From assembly GCA_036489755.1 (NCBI GenBank), contig DASXFD010000091.1, positions 62,001 through 126,000 on the forward strand: 64,000 bases of DNA. The letters run 5' to 3'. A model generated the notes under the pieces. It saw only the letters and a list, made by a program, of their open reading frames with translations, was not told where the DNA came from and searched no databases. Shown piece by piece: positions 26,401 through 34,188 of the stretch (positions within the stretch are counted from its first letter, which is position 1; each line of letters opens with the position of its first letter). The stretch comes from JABFXX01 sp036489755 (GTDB lineage Bacteria; Myxococcota_A; Polyangia; Haliangiales; Haliangiaceae). A program made the translations under genes and the position numbers.

Positions 26401-26903
26401 ACGGCGGACGCATGCGCGTGCATGAGCGCGTCGGCGACCGCGCGCACGTGGCGCAGGATCTCGTCGAGCTCGAGCGGGCCGCGTATGCAGCGCTCGCGCA
26501 GCGTGATGCCGTCGACGTACTCGAGCGCGAGGTAGATGCCCGAACGATAGACGCCGAAATCGTAGAGCTGGACGATGTTGGGGTGATTGAGGCGTGCGAT
26601 CGCGCGCGCTTCGTCGAGGAAGCGATCGGTATCGTGCATGCCGCCGACGATCTTGAGCGCGACAGAGCGGCCGAGCACGACGTCGCGCGCCAGGTAGACC
26701 TGGCCCATGCCGCCTTGGCCGAGCAGCCGGCGCACCTGATATCGGCCGAGCGTCTCGCCGACGACGAGCTTCGGCGGCTGCGCGATCTCGAACCGACCGG
26801 TCGAGCTCGCACCCAGACTACGCGTCGGATCGTTCGTTCCGATCACCATGAGTGGCGCACCACCATGCGCGCCAAGATCTCGACGGTAGGCGGGATCGCG
26901 CAT
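23469..26903 (-). CDS. Kinase-STAND-TM-FGE multidomain protein
   Basis: A 1144-residue fusion. Residues 55-305: Hanks kinase (GQGGMG, K84, YHCDLKPSN with D172, DFG at 190-192, APEQ); the HCD form makes it a non-RD kinase. Residues 315-720: nSTAND1-type NTPase, beginning YPGLAAFDEHHARFFFGRE, with Walker A GPSGAGKSS (355-363) and Walker B VLVAIDQFEE (444-453). A TM helix lies at 751-769. Residues 905-1142: FGE-sulfatase/SUMF1-like domain (DRIEVSNAVFSEF, GKDLPTDRQW, GILNLLGNVEEW, ARGGS, GFRC), without the catalytic cysteine pair of true formylglycine enzymes. From about residue 870 the DNA is much AT-richer. I chose ATG 26903, with GAGG nine bases before it; ATG 26849 is an alternative. Confidence 0.85.
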   Translation of the reverse strand: MRDPAYRRDLGAHGGAPLMVIGTNDPTRSLGASSTGRFEIAQPPKLVVGETLGRYQVRRLLGQGGMGQVYLARDVVLGRSVALKIVGGMHDTDRFLDEARAIARLNHPNIVQLYDFGVYRSGIYLALEYVDGITLRERCIRGPLELDEILRHVRAVADALMHAHASAVYHCDLKPSNVMIGRDGRVRVVDFGLAKTADTDKHSAGGTPDWMAPEQWLGEPIGERVDSWSLGIVTAELLAGIHPLGETQEARRREAMDRDRVASWTCPRADVPAAIIELVTRSLEHVPNQRPSAADWKRVLDESVSGRGEALDEDGPYPGLAAFDEHHARFFFGREPEVDEFLERLREATVLPIVGPSGAGKSSFLHAGVIPRLRARERWTVIALRPGADPIGTLARHVIAAANERAADIDPKAQAHALRADLLATPTLLAARLATLARALDSRVLVAIDQFEEVFTQCASEQDRAAFLGALLSASDDPLDPVRVVFTVRDDFLGHITGLRALFVIQKLGPSALRRTVTGPLARYRYELDDPSLIDDLMSEVGATEVADLPLLQFACRTLWDGRDSGARKLRRATYTEMGGVAGALAHHAERALAQMTPDERRTARLILLQLVAGTTRRTVARERLASMLGAAADPVLDKLVATRLLVQRVGDDGTASVEIAHESLLATWNQLARWIDESRDERRLLDELDDAASLWERRGRRIEETWSVGDLAAARHRATQLDLKLPPRIEQFLAAGETRRDRARHRRRLQLGAALAAAAVIGGLAVVYGGRYVAREHAIQLNAGTVDLVLTAYDRGDHGELVPVAAGELSKLSWRLYAPSPTDPHEPGEPLPDSVVDHVSTTVEGMRRVDRLSAPGGMAFLRIDGRGRNGETCAPSWIRLQDLPGYAGASGVSKLTIDLPTCQASKWNTVLVDAGAFIYGGAGEPRTSMIGVHGFETAPEQTVSLAAFSMDRIEVSNAVFSEFAKLQTITGDIPPVYPTDAPHEHDADGDFPVTDIDAFEAQDFCRYLGKDLPTDRQWVKATRGGLKIGGVDNPSPRRLFAWSGPLRRDCVNIQGNEDGYDWVAPTTGFECGASPYGILNLLGNVEEWISAKDAPDTSPLRIARGGSVDSEANQDLASTAFIDRRDPRHFDYSTGFRCVLNNQ

Positions 26904-26914
26904 CGTCGCAAGCC

Positions 26915-27841
26915 TCAGCGACAGCTCGAGGTTGCTGCGGCTGCGGCCGGAGCGGGCGCAGCTGCGCGCTCCGCGATGCGCATGCCGGTGAGGATCGCGA
27001 GCGCGGATGCGGCGACGACAGCGAGCCCGACGGCGGCACGCGGCAGGCGTCGCTCGATGGCTGGCTCGAGCGCGAGCGCCGACACCGACAACGTGGTCGC
27101 TGCGATCGGCAGCGCTTCGAGGGACCCGAGTGGGTACGGCGTGCCGCGCGTCGAGATCGTCGCGAGCGCGCGGGCGAGCTCGCGTGAGGATGCAAAACGC
27201 GACCGTGGAGCTTTCTCGAGACAGCGCGCGACGAGCGCGTCGAGAGCGGGCGAGATGCCGCCGAGCAGCTCCGACAGCCGCGGTGCCGGCGCGCTCGCGT
27301 GTTGCGCGATCAGCTCGCGCGGCGAGCCGAGAAACGGCGGCCGCCCGGCGAGCATCGCGAACAGCACGCAGCCGAACGAATAGATGTCCGCGCGCGCGTC
27401 GCGATCGCGCTCCGGCGCCATGTACGCGGGTGTGCCGCTCGGCGGCGCGGCGGGCTCGCCGGGTGCGCTCGCGCTGCCGAAGTCGATGAGCGTGGCCCCG
27501 ACCACGTTCTCCGGCTTGACGTCGTGGTGCACGATCCCACGCGCGTGCAGGCTCGCGAGCGTTCGGCAGAGCCGGCGTGCGATCGCGATCGCGTCGCCGA
27601 GCGGCAAGCGGCCGAGTCGGCGGATCCGCGCGTCGAGCGGTTCGCCGTCGGCGAGCTCCATCACGAACTGATCGGTCGCGATCGCGAGCACGCGGACGGC
27701 GCCGGCCAGCGCCGTGATCCGCGCTTCGCGTGGTGTGGCACGCTTGACGACCACGCGGCCATACACCGCGTGATTCGCGAGCCACACCTCGCGCCCGAGC
27801 TTTCGGACGAGCTCCACGCATCGTCTCGTAGCAGCCGCCAT
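26915..27841 (-). CDS. Small Ser/Thr kinase with degenerate N-lobe and C-terminal TM segment
   Basis: A 308-residue kinase-like protein. The N-lobe is short: VRKLGREVWLANHAVYGRVV lacks a recognisable glycine loop, and a lysine lies in VVVKRA (K34). The catalytic loop is IVHHDVKPEN (HHD, D107; non-RD), followed by DFGSAS (120) and AYMAPE. A TM helix covers about 269-287 with a short alanine-rich tail. It may be a weak or pseudo-kinase. The next gene starts eleven bases after its stop, so it heads the three-gene operon. The start ATG at 27841 is chosen because the region before it has palindromes and no coding character. Confidence 0.78.
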   Translation of the reverse strand: MAAATRRCVELVRKLGREVWLANHAVYGRVVVKRATPREARITALAGAVRVLAIATDQFVMELADGEPLDARIRRLGRLPLGDAIAIARRLCRTLASLHARGIVHHDVKPENVVGATLIDFGSASAPGEPAAPPSGTPAYMAPERDRDARADIYSFGCVLFAMLAGRPPFLGSPRELIAQHASAPAPRLSELLGGISPALDALVARCLEKAPRSRFASSRELARALATISTRGTPYPLGSLEALPIAATTLSVSALALEPAIERRLPRAAVGLAVVAASALAILTGMRIAERAAAPAPAAAAATSSCR

Positions 27842-27882
27842 GCCCGCGCATTCACGGGCAGATCGGCGCGCGATTCGAACCG

Positions 27883-27900
27883 TGCACATGTGCATGCACA
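27883..27900. promoter_or_regulatory. Overlapping palindromes between divergent genes
   Basis: TGCACATGTGCA (27883-27894) and TGTGCATGCACA (27889-27900) are both perfect 12-base palindromes sharing bases. Another GTGCACAT lies at 27955-27962. They sit between the kinase operon and the small divergent gene, as a regulator site would. Confidence 0.45.
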
Positions 27901-27972
27901 TGGGCAGCAGGCGTGCGCGCGCTCCAGATGTCCGAAATCTCGCGGGCACATCCCGTGCACATACGCCCCGAG

Positions 27973-28248
27973 ATGACCGATGAACGCCACGTCGCGAGCC
28001 TCTTGGTTCGCCTCACCGACAGCCTCGGCCGACCGACCGCGAACCAATTGCTCGATCAATGTAATGCGGCGGTGATCGCGTGCCTCGCGAGCGCACGAAT
28101 CGGCGATGACGAGCCATCGGCGCCGACCTCGCAAGAGCTGGTCGAGCTCGCCGAGCGCGTGGTCAGCGCGCCGCCTCGCGAGCGCCCCAACGTGCTTCGC
28201 GAGATCCGTAGTGCACTCGGTAGGTTGGACATGCACCGCGCGGTCTAA
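27973..28248 (+). CDS. Small hypothetical protein, 91 residues
   Basis: A 91-residue predicted helical soluble protein, starting MTDERHVASLLVRLTDSLGR, with no signal, TM or recognised motif. The composition (Leu, Arg, Glu, Ala) and regular amphipathic helices (SQELVELAERVV, RERPNVLREIRSALGRL) make it a plausible gene rather than a shadow. It is divergent from the kinase/STAND operon across a palindrome-bearing intergenic region of 131 bases, so it could be a regulator or antitoxin-like partner of that operon, though nothing in its sequence shows this. Confidence 0.5.
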   Translation: MTDERHVASLLVRLTDSLGRPTANQLLDQCNAAVIACLASARIGDDEPSAPTSQELVELAERVVSAPPRERPNVLREIRSALGRLDMHRAV

Positions 28249-28278
28249 GCCGCCGGAAGCTTTCGGCCCGCGCGCGCG

Positions 28279-28284
28279 TAGAAT
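28279..28284 (+). promoter_or_regulatory. Probable -10 hexamer, leaderless start
   Basis: TAGAAT ends six bases before the GTG at 28291, with no ribosome binding site between. Confidence 0.4.
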
Positions 28285-28290
28285 GGCGAC

Positions 28291-31200
28291 GTGGCGGACC
28301 TCCAGCAGCAGCAGACCGGCACCGCAGCAACCGCCACCAAAGCCAAGCCGGGCCAGCAGGCTGTTTCGAAGGGCGTGCGTGCGCTCAACTACCGGCTGAG
28401 CACCGCGCACGGTCATCCGTCGGTCTCGTCGGTCGTTCAGATCGTCCAGCGCTATCCGGAAGATCGCGACGCGATCATGGAAGCGCTGCACCAGAAGCTC
28501 GGCAACGGGTTCGTGCAGCAGGTCGTCGATGCCGCGCAGCGCGCGCATGCCGCTCGCGGCAGTCGTCCCGAGGTCGCGACCGCGCCGGAACCCGAAGAGA
28601 CGCACGGCGCCGCGCCGAAGCCCGCGCAACCGTCGTCGATTCCCGCGCCGGCGATCGCGCCTGCGCCGGCGACTCACGCAGCGCCGGCCGCGAGTGCGGC
28701 ACCCGTCGCGGCGGCGGTCGCATCGTCGCCGGTCAGCACGGCGACGCCGGCGAAGTCCGCGGAGCTCGAGCAGCACGGTTGGTGGCAGAACACGAAGGAG
28801 GCGACCGCCGACGCGGCGCAGCTGATCGAGGAAGCGCACCAGCTCACGACGTTTCATCCGCTCAGCGGCACGTTCGAAGGCACGGTCGATCTGTCGGCGG
28901 CGATCCGGCTCGTGCAGCTCGTCTTGCCGGCACGCTGGCTGCCGGCGCTCACGCTCGGCCAAGCTCCGAGCGGCACGAACCAGGTCTTCCTGCAGGTCAA
29001 CCTCTATCATCGCACCGCGCTGATCACCGCCACGCAGGTTCACATCGCCGGCTTCGCGAACGCGAAGCTGCAGACCGGCGCGTGCACGCTGCAAGGCCTG
29101 CAGGCGCACGGTACGTTCCACTCGGTCGACGTCGCGGTCGAGCACGCGCATTTCGATCACGTCACGTTCGTGCGCGATGGCGAGCACCTCGGCGCGACGG
29201 CGATGGACGTGACCAACCTGCGCGCGAACGGCACGCACGCGGACGGCGCGATGTCGTTCAGCGACGCGCACATTCATGGGCTCGCGTATCCAAACGTACC
29301 GCCGGTCGACCTCGACATTCCGGGCGGCGCGAGCTTCGACCGAGTCTGGGCGCATGCGGCGACGCCGAAGAAGCCGGCTGCGGCGGGCGGCTTGCCGGAG
29401 GTGCCCGCGGCGGCGGACGTGCTGCCGCAAAACAGCCGCATCGCGATCAAGCTCGTCGGGCTGCAGGGCGGCACCTCGGCAACGAAGGGGCAAGCCGGAT
29501 TCGAGCAGCTGCGCGCGGCGATCGTTCAAAACGGCGGGCACGAGCTCGCGAGCGTCGAGATCGACGGGTTTCGAGGAGCCGGCTCGGTCGGTCCCGGTGC
29601 TCAGGTCGCGGGCGGCGCGTCGATCCGGCAGCTCGTGGTCACCGGCGATTCGAAGCTCGTCGATACGCTGCTCAAGAACCCACAGGTCGCCGGCGATCCG
29701 CACGTCAAAGCGGCGCTCGATCTGGTGCGCAGCGTCGGCATCGATCCGGCGATCAGCGGCAAGCTCGTCGCGCACGACATCACCGCCACGCACGGCGCGA
29801 CCGGCGATCAAGCGCGCGGCGACTTCGACGGCAGCTTCGACGTCCCGCAGCTCGGCCTGCTCGACGTGAAGCTGAAGGGCATGACGGCGAGCTCGAACGC
29901 CGGTGGTGCGCAGGTCGCGACCCAGTTCGAGTCGTGCGCGCTCACGCTGCACGATCACGAGCACAAAGAGATCGCATACCTCGAGCTCGACGGCGGCACC
30001 GCGAAGATCGCCGGCACGGATCGCCAAGGTCAGGTCAAGCAGATCGCAGCGCGCGGCAACGTCGCGCAGCTGGTCAGCGCGGGCGACGCGATCGTGAACC
30101 ACATGCCGGTCAACGTACGCGGCGCGCTGCACGCGGTTCGCGCGCTCGGTGTGTCGGGCTCGGTGACGGGCTCGCTCGCGGTCGACAGCGACGGCAAGAC
30201 CACGACGTTCTCGGGCGACTTCGACGCCGAAGTCGACGCCGGCGACACCGGCTCGATCGCGCTGCACGTGACCGGATTGCACGGCAGCGACAGCGGCGCG
30301 GTGTCGTTCGCGTCGTTCACGGCGTCGATGAAAGACGCGAAGGGCCGGCAGGCCGCGTCGATCGACATCGAAGGCGGCGAGACGGCCTCGGGCAAGCCGG
30401 GCCACGACAAGGCGACCGCGAAGAAGATCAGCGCAAAGGGCGAGGACGCGAGCGTGAGCGCGATGATCGCGGCGCTGCAGAAGAAGGCGACGTCGCTGCC
30501 GACGCCGGTGAAGGCATCGTTCGCGATGGTGCGCCGGTTCTACGCGAACGCGGGTGGCTCGATCGCGATGACGAACGCGGCGGTCGGCACGACGGCGGCG
30601 GGCGCCGACACCGCGCGCGCGTCGCAGATCGATGCGTCGTTCGAGCTCAAAGGCGCGGGCACGGCGCAGGTTTCGCTCGCCGGATTCCACACCACGCTCG
30701 GCAAGAGCAGCGATTCGGTCGCGTTCACCACGTTCGAAGCGACGCTCGTCGATCAGGCCGGCCACAAAGCGGCGCACGTTCACATCGAGGGCTCGCACGA
30801 TTCGTTCGCGAGCGCCGGCAAGCACGACGACTTCGCGCTGTCCGCAAAGTCGATCCGCATCGACGGCAATTCGAAGCAGGCGAGCGCGTTGTTCGCCGGT
30901 GTGCGCGCGCACCTGTCGACGCTGCCGCCGCCGATCGCGGCGTCGTTCAAGATGATCGAGAAGTACACCGGCGAGGTCGCGGCGACCGGTACGATCACGG
31001 CGACGAACGTGGCCGTCGCGTCGAAGGGCGGCGAGGTCACCGGCCACGCGTCGATCGACGGCTCCGTGAAGGTTGCGGAAGGCACGCTCACGGCGAAGCT
31101 GCTCAACAGCCGCAGCGACGGCGAGCAGCTCGCGTTCGATGCGCTCGACGTCTCGCTCAAGGACAAGCACGGTGCGATCGCGGCGTCGCTGCACGCGACC

Positions 31201-32673
31201 GGCGCGAAGGCCGACGCGAAGTCCAAATCGGCCAAGCTCGACGACATCCATGTCGTCGGCGACGCGTCGAAGCTGCGCGAGGTACTCGATCCGTCGATCC
31301 AGAAGATGATGCCGGCGCAGATCGGTCGCGTGCTCGCGATGCTCGACGACTCGAGCCTGACGCTCGCGGCGGGCGGCGTCTCGATCGAGCAGGGCGCGAC
31401 CGGCACGCATGCCGAGGTCCGCACGATCAACGCGAGCGGCACGATCGAGGTCAGCGACCCGAGCGGCAACACGTACACCGGACGCAACGCGCAGCTCGAG
31501 CTCGACGGCGCGCAGGTCGTGCTCGGCTCCGACAACAAGCCGCGCGAGCTCGACGCGACCGCGATGTCGGTTCGCGGCAACTGGACGTCGACGGGCGCCG
31601 GCAGCGCGCTCAAAGGCGACGCGACGGTTCGCACCGGCCGCGCGCACATCGTCCTCGACGCGAAGGGCGCGCCGGTCAACGTGCAGGTCGGCGGCATCCA
31701 CGCGACCGGCGACGCGACGCGCACGCAGACCAGCGCCGCGCCGGCGGCATCCGCGGCGAAGCCGACGAAGAACCAGCAGCTCGCATCGCTCGCCACCGAA
31801 ACGCAAACCGCCGAGACCGTCGCCGAGTCGCTGCGCAGCGCCGACGTTCGCGCGACGCTGCCGTTGTTCGCCGGCCGCTACGGCCGCGGGCTCGAGCACG
31901 TCAACGTGCCGGCCGGCGCGCAGATCACGATCGCGGTCGAGGTTCGCAACAACGCGCTCACCAACGAGACCGGCGTGCACATCGCACCGCCGCTCGACGT
32001 CACCGCTGGCTCGGTGAAGGGCGTCGATCTCGAGGCGAAGGGTCGCGACGGCATCATCGAAGCGCAGATGGGCGGCATCACCGGGTTCTTCGCGCGCCTG
32101 TTCGGCGTGACGAACCTCAACAGCTACGCGGTCGGCAAGGGCCCGCTCTCGCTCGACCTGCCGTCGCTCGTCCGCCAGGTCACCGACCACATGCGCCAGG
32201 CGATCCTCCAGGCGAAGGACGCGCCGGCGGATCCTGCCAAGGCACAACGCGACGCCCAGAAGGACTCGCAGTGGCTCAACAAGGAGCGCGCGTCGTGGCA
32301 GAAGGATCACGACAAGCACCTGCGCCAGGGCGCGAGTCAGAAGACGATGTCGAAGGATGCGGAGGACCAGCCGCGCTCGGCGAACATCGCCGACTTCGCG
32401 ACGACCGGCATCGATCTCGGCCGGTCGAGTGCGAGCGCCGACGTCGTGCTCGCCCGCACCAAGGACGGGATGGTCAGCGGCCACCTGCACGGCGCGGCGA
32501 ACGGCGCCGGCCGCATGCAGCTCACGGCCGATGCGCTGAGCGCGAACGTCGACGGTAACCAGGTGAACGCGCGCGGCGTCGATACCGGCGCCGTGAACGT
32601 CGCGACCACGCCGACCTCGACGTCGGTCCAGCTGTCGGGGCTCAGGATCGACGAGCTCGACTGGCGCAAGTAA
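28291..32673 (+). CDS. Giant repetitive protein, 1460 residues
   Basis: A cytoplasmic-looking protein (no signal peptide or TM). The N-terminus is Gln-rich; residues 45-85 contain EALHQKLGNGFVQQVV, which resembles the QxxxGNxxVxxL motif found before DUF4157 in proteins of contractile injection systems. An Ala/Pro linker follows (about 90-160). The middle carries five degenerate repeats of about 130-140 residues, beginning near 29650, 30061, 30454, 30880 and 31268, with recurring LPxPVxASFxMV, a Gly/Thr-rich strand region and LxDxxGxxAA. A charged region (about 1310-1350) follows. The repeated beta pattern recalls AsmA/beta-groove folds, but this is only an impression. Function unknown. Confidence 0.7.
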   Translation: MADLQQQQTGTAATATKAKPGQQAVSKGVRALNYRLSTAHGHPSVSSVVQIVQRYPEDRDAIMEALHQKLGNGFVQQVVDAAQRAHAARGSRPEVATAPEPEETHGAAPKPAQPSSIPAPAIAPAPATHAAPAASAAPVAAAVASSPVSTATPAKSAELEQHGWWQNTKEATADAAQLIEEAHQLTTFHPLSGTFEGTVDLSAAIRLVQLVLPARWLPALTLGQAPSGTNQVFLQVNLYHRTALITATQVHIAGFANAKLQTGACTLQGLQAHGTFHSVDVAVEHAHFDHVTFVRDGEHLGATAMDVTNLRANGTHADGAMSFSDAHIHGLAYPNVPPVDLDIPGGASFDRVWAHAATPKKPAAAGGLPEVPAAADVLPQNSRIAIKLVGLQGGTSATKGQAGFEQLRAAIVQNGGHELASVEIDGFRGAGSVGPGAQVAGGASIRQLVVTGDSKLVDTLLKNPQVAGDPHVKAALDLVRSVGIDPAISGKLVAHDITATHGATGDQARGDFDGSFDVPQLGLLDVKLKGMTASSNAGGAQVATQFESCALTLHDHEHKEIAYLELDGGTAKIAGTDRQGQVKQIAARGNVAQLVSAGDAIVNHMPVNVRGALHAVRALGVSGSVTGSLAVDSDGKTTTFSGDFDAEVDAGDTGSIALHVTGLHGSDSGAVSFASFTASMKDAKGRQAASIDIEGGETASGKPGHDKATAKKISAKGEDASVSAMIAALQKKATSLPTPVKASFAMVRRFYANAGGSIAMTNAAVGTTAAGADTARASQIDASFELKGAGTAQVSLAGFHTTLGKSSDSVAFTTFEATLVDQAGHKAAHVHIEGSHDSFASAGKHDDFALSAKSIRIDGNSKQASALFAGVRAHLSTLPPPIAASFKMIEKYTGEVAATGTITATNVAVASKGGEVTGHASIDGSVKVAEGTLTAKLLNSRSDGEQLAFDALDVSLKDKHGAIAASLHATGAKADAKSKSAKLDDIHVVGDASKLREVLDPSIQKMMPAQIGRVLAMLDDSSLTLAAGGVSIEQGATGTHAEVRTINASGTIEVSDPSGNTYTGRNAQLELDGAQVVLGSDNKPRELDATAMSVRGNWTSTGAGSALKGDATVRTGRAHIVLDAKGAPVNVQVGGIHATGDATRTQTSAAPAASAAKPTKNQQLASLATETQTAETVAESLRSADVRATLPLFAGRYGRGLEHVNVPAGAQITIAVEVRNNALTNETGVHIAPPLDVTAGSVKGVDLEAKGRDGIIEAQMGGITGFFARLFGVTNLNSYAVGKGPLSLDLPSLVRQVTDHMRQAILQAKDAPADPAKAQRDAQKDSQWLNKERASWQKDHDKHLRQGASQKTMSKDAEDQPRSANIADFATTGIDLGRSSASADVVLARTKDGMVSGHLHGAANGAGRMQLTADALSANVDGNQVNARGVDTGAVNVATTPTSTSVQLSGLRIDELDWRK

Positions 32674-32721
32674 CGCAACTCAGTCGCCAACGCGCCTTTT
32701 TCCTCGCTCGGGCTTCTGCGT

Positions 32722-32727
32722 TACACT
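32722..32727 (+). promoter_or_regulatory. Probable -10 hexamer for the second kinase cassette
   Basis: TACACT ends six bases before the ATG at 32734. No ribosome binding site is seen, so the kinase mRNA may be leaderless. Confidence 0.45.
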
Positions 32728-32733
32728 GCCGGC

Positions 32734-34188
32734 ATGGGCTCGGCGACGCTCGCACAGGAGCCCGACCTCGCCCCAGGCACCGTGGTCGGTGACTACCGCA
32801 TCGATCACACGATCGGAATCGGCGGCATGGCGACGGTGTACGAGGCGACGCAGCCGGTCATCGGCAAGCGCGTCGCGATCAAGGTGCTGCACCGCACGAA
32901 GAGCGAGAGCGCGCTCAACCGCTTCATCAAAGAAGCGCGCGCGGTGAACCTGATCGGCCATCCGAACATCGTCGACGTGTTCGGGTTCGGCATGACCGAC
33001 CAGGGCCGCGCGTATCTCGTGATGGAGTTGCTCGTCGGCGAGACGCTCGCGGTACGGATCAAGCGCGGCCCGATCTCGGTCGCCGAGACGTGCGACATCC
33101 TCGTCGAGGTCACGCACGCGCTCGAAGCGGCGCATGAAGCCGGCGTGATCCATCGCGACCTCAAGCCCGAAAATATTTTCCTCGCGAAGCGCAAAGACGT
33201 CGCGAGCGTCAAGCTGCTCGACTTCGGCATCGCGAAGCTGATCGACGGCGTCGAGGCCGGGCGCGTCGACGACACGCGGCCCGGCATCCTGATCGGCACG
33301 CCGCGCTACATCTCTCCCGAGCAGGTTCGCGGCCAGACGCTCGACGGGCGCGCCGACATCTACGCGCTCGGTGTGGTCGCGTTCGAGCTGCTCGCGGGCC
33401 GGCCGCCGTTCAGCGGCAGCTCGGCCGGCGCGTACGAGCTGTTCGAGAAGCACGCGAAGCTCAAGCCGCCGAAACCGTCGGCGTTCAACATGCAGCTGCC
33501 GGAAGCCGCCGACGAGCTGATCGGCGCGATGCTCGCGAAGGAAGCCGTCGAGCGGCCGAGCCTCATCCACGTCCGCGATGCGTTGTTGAAGCTGCGCGTC
33601 GCTCCGGCGTCGGCGCTCGCGGCGCAACGTGCGGCTGCCGCCGCCGAGCCGACCGATGTCCACGTCGCGCCGGGCGCGTCGATGCTGCCGGAAACGCCGA
33701 CGACGCGCACCGAGCGCGCGCTGCCCGACACCGAGCACGATCGGCCGTCCTCCGCGATGGAAACGCCGACGCGCCAGGTGACGCGCACCGAGCCCGAAGC
33801 GATCACGATGCGCCGCACGTGGCTGATCCGCGGCGCGATCGGCGGCACGGTTGCGGTCGGCGGCATCATCGCGATCGCGATCGCGACGACGGGCGGCAAG
33901 CTGCCGGCACGCACCGACGCGCCACCCGTGCCGGTCGCGACGCAATCGCAGGTCAAGGTCACGCCGATCGCGGCGCCCGCCGAAGCGGCGAAACCGGCCG
34001 CGGTCGCCATCGCACCCGACGCAGGCGTTGCAGGCGTCGCCGGCTCCGACGACTCGATCGAGATCGATCCGGTCACGCATACCGAGCACGTGACGCACGC
34101 GCGCCATATCAAGCCGCCCGTGCCGAAGCCGCCCGCGGCCTCCGACGAGGATGCGGTGCGGAGCCCGTTCGTCGAGCACAAGCCGTGA
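32734..34188 (+). CDS. Ser/Thr protein kinase with TM segment
   Basis: A 484-residue Hanks-type kinase. Motifs: GIGGMATVYEA glycine loop, K50 in VAIKVLH, VIHRDLKPEN with D142, LLDFGIAK (163-165) and SPEQ. It is a normal RD kinase. A Thr/Pro-rich juxtamembrane region follows, which may itself be phosphorylated. A TM helix lies at about 366-385. The outer part is about 90 residues, Ala/Pro rich with a conserved-looking DDSIEIDP segment, and has no recognised domain. It heads a three-gene cassette with the TPR/TM and lipoprotein genes: the next gene's GTG overlaps its TGA in GTGA. Confidence 0.92.
   Translation: MGSATLAQEPDLAPGTVVGDYRIDHTIGIGGMATVYEATQPVIGKRVAIKVLHRTKSESALNRFIKEARAVNLIGHPNIVDVFGFGMTDQGRAYLVMELLVGETLAVRIKRGPISVAETCDILVEVTHALEAAHEAGVIHRDLKPENIFLAKRKDVASVKLLDFGIAKLIDGVEAGRVDDTRPGILIGTPRYISPEQVRGQTLDGRADIYALGVVAFELLAGRPPFSGSSAGAYELFEKHAKLKPPKPSAFNMQLPEAADELIGAMLAKEAVERPSLIHVRDALLKLRVAPASALAAQRAAAAAEPTDVHVAPGASMLPETPTTRTERALPDTEHDRPSSAMETPTRQVTRTEPEAITMRRTWLIRGAIGGTVAVGGIIAIAIATTGGKLPARTDAPPVPVATQSQVKVTPIAAPAEAAKPAAVAIAPDAGVAGVAGSDDSIEIDPVTHTEHVTHARHIKPPVPKPPAASDEDAVRSPFVEHKP

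Noticed and set aside
27661..32490. 1609-codon open frame on the minus strand opposite the giant repeat gene
   Set aside because: It is antisense to a coherent 1460-residue protein. Its product is dominated by Arg, Asp and Val, as expected from reverse reading of GC-rich codons, with no domain.
28779..32558. 1259-codon plus-strand frame inside the giant gene
   Set aside because: Its translation is Arg/Ala/Gly rich with no motifs. It is a shifted frame of the giant gene.
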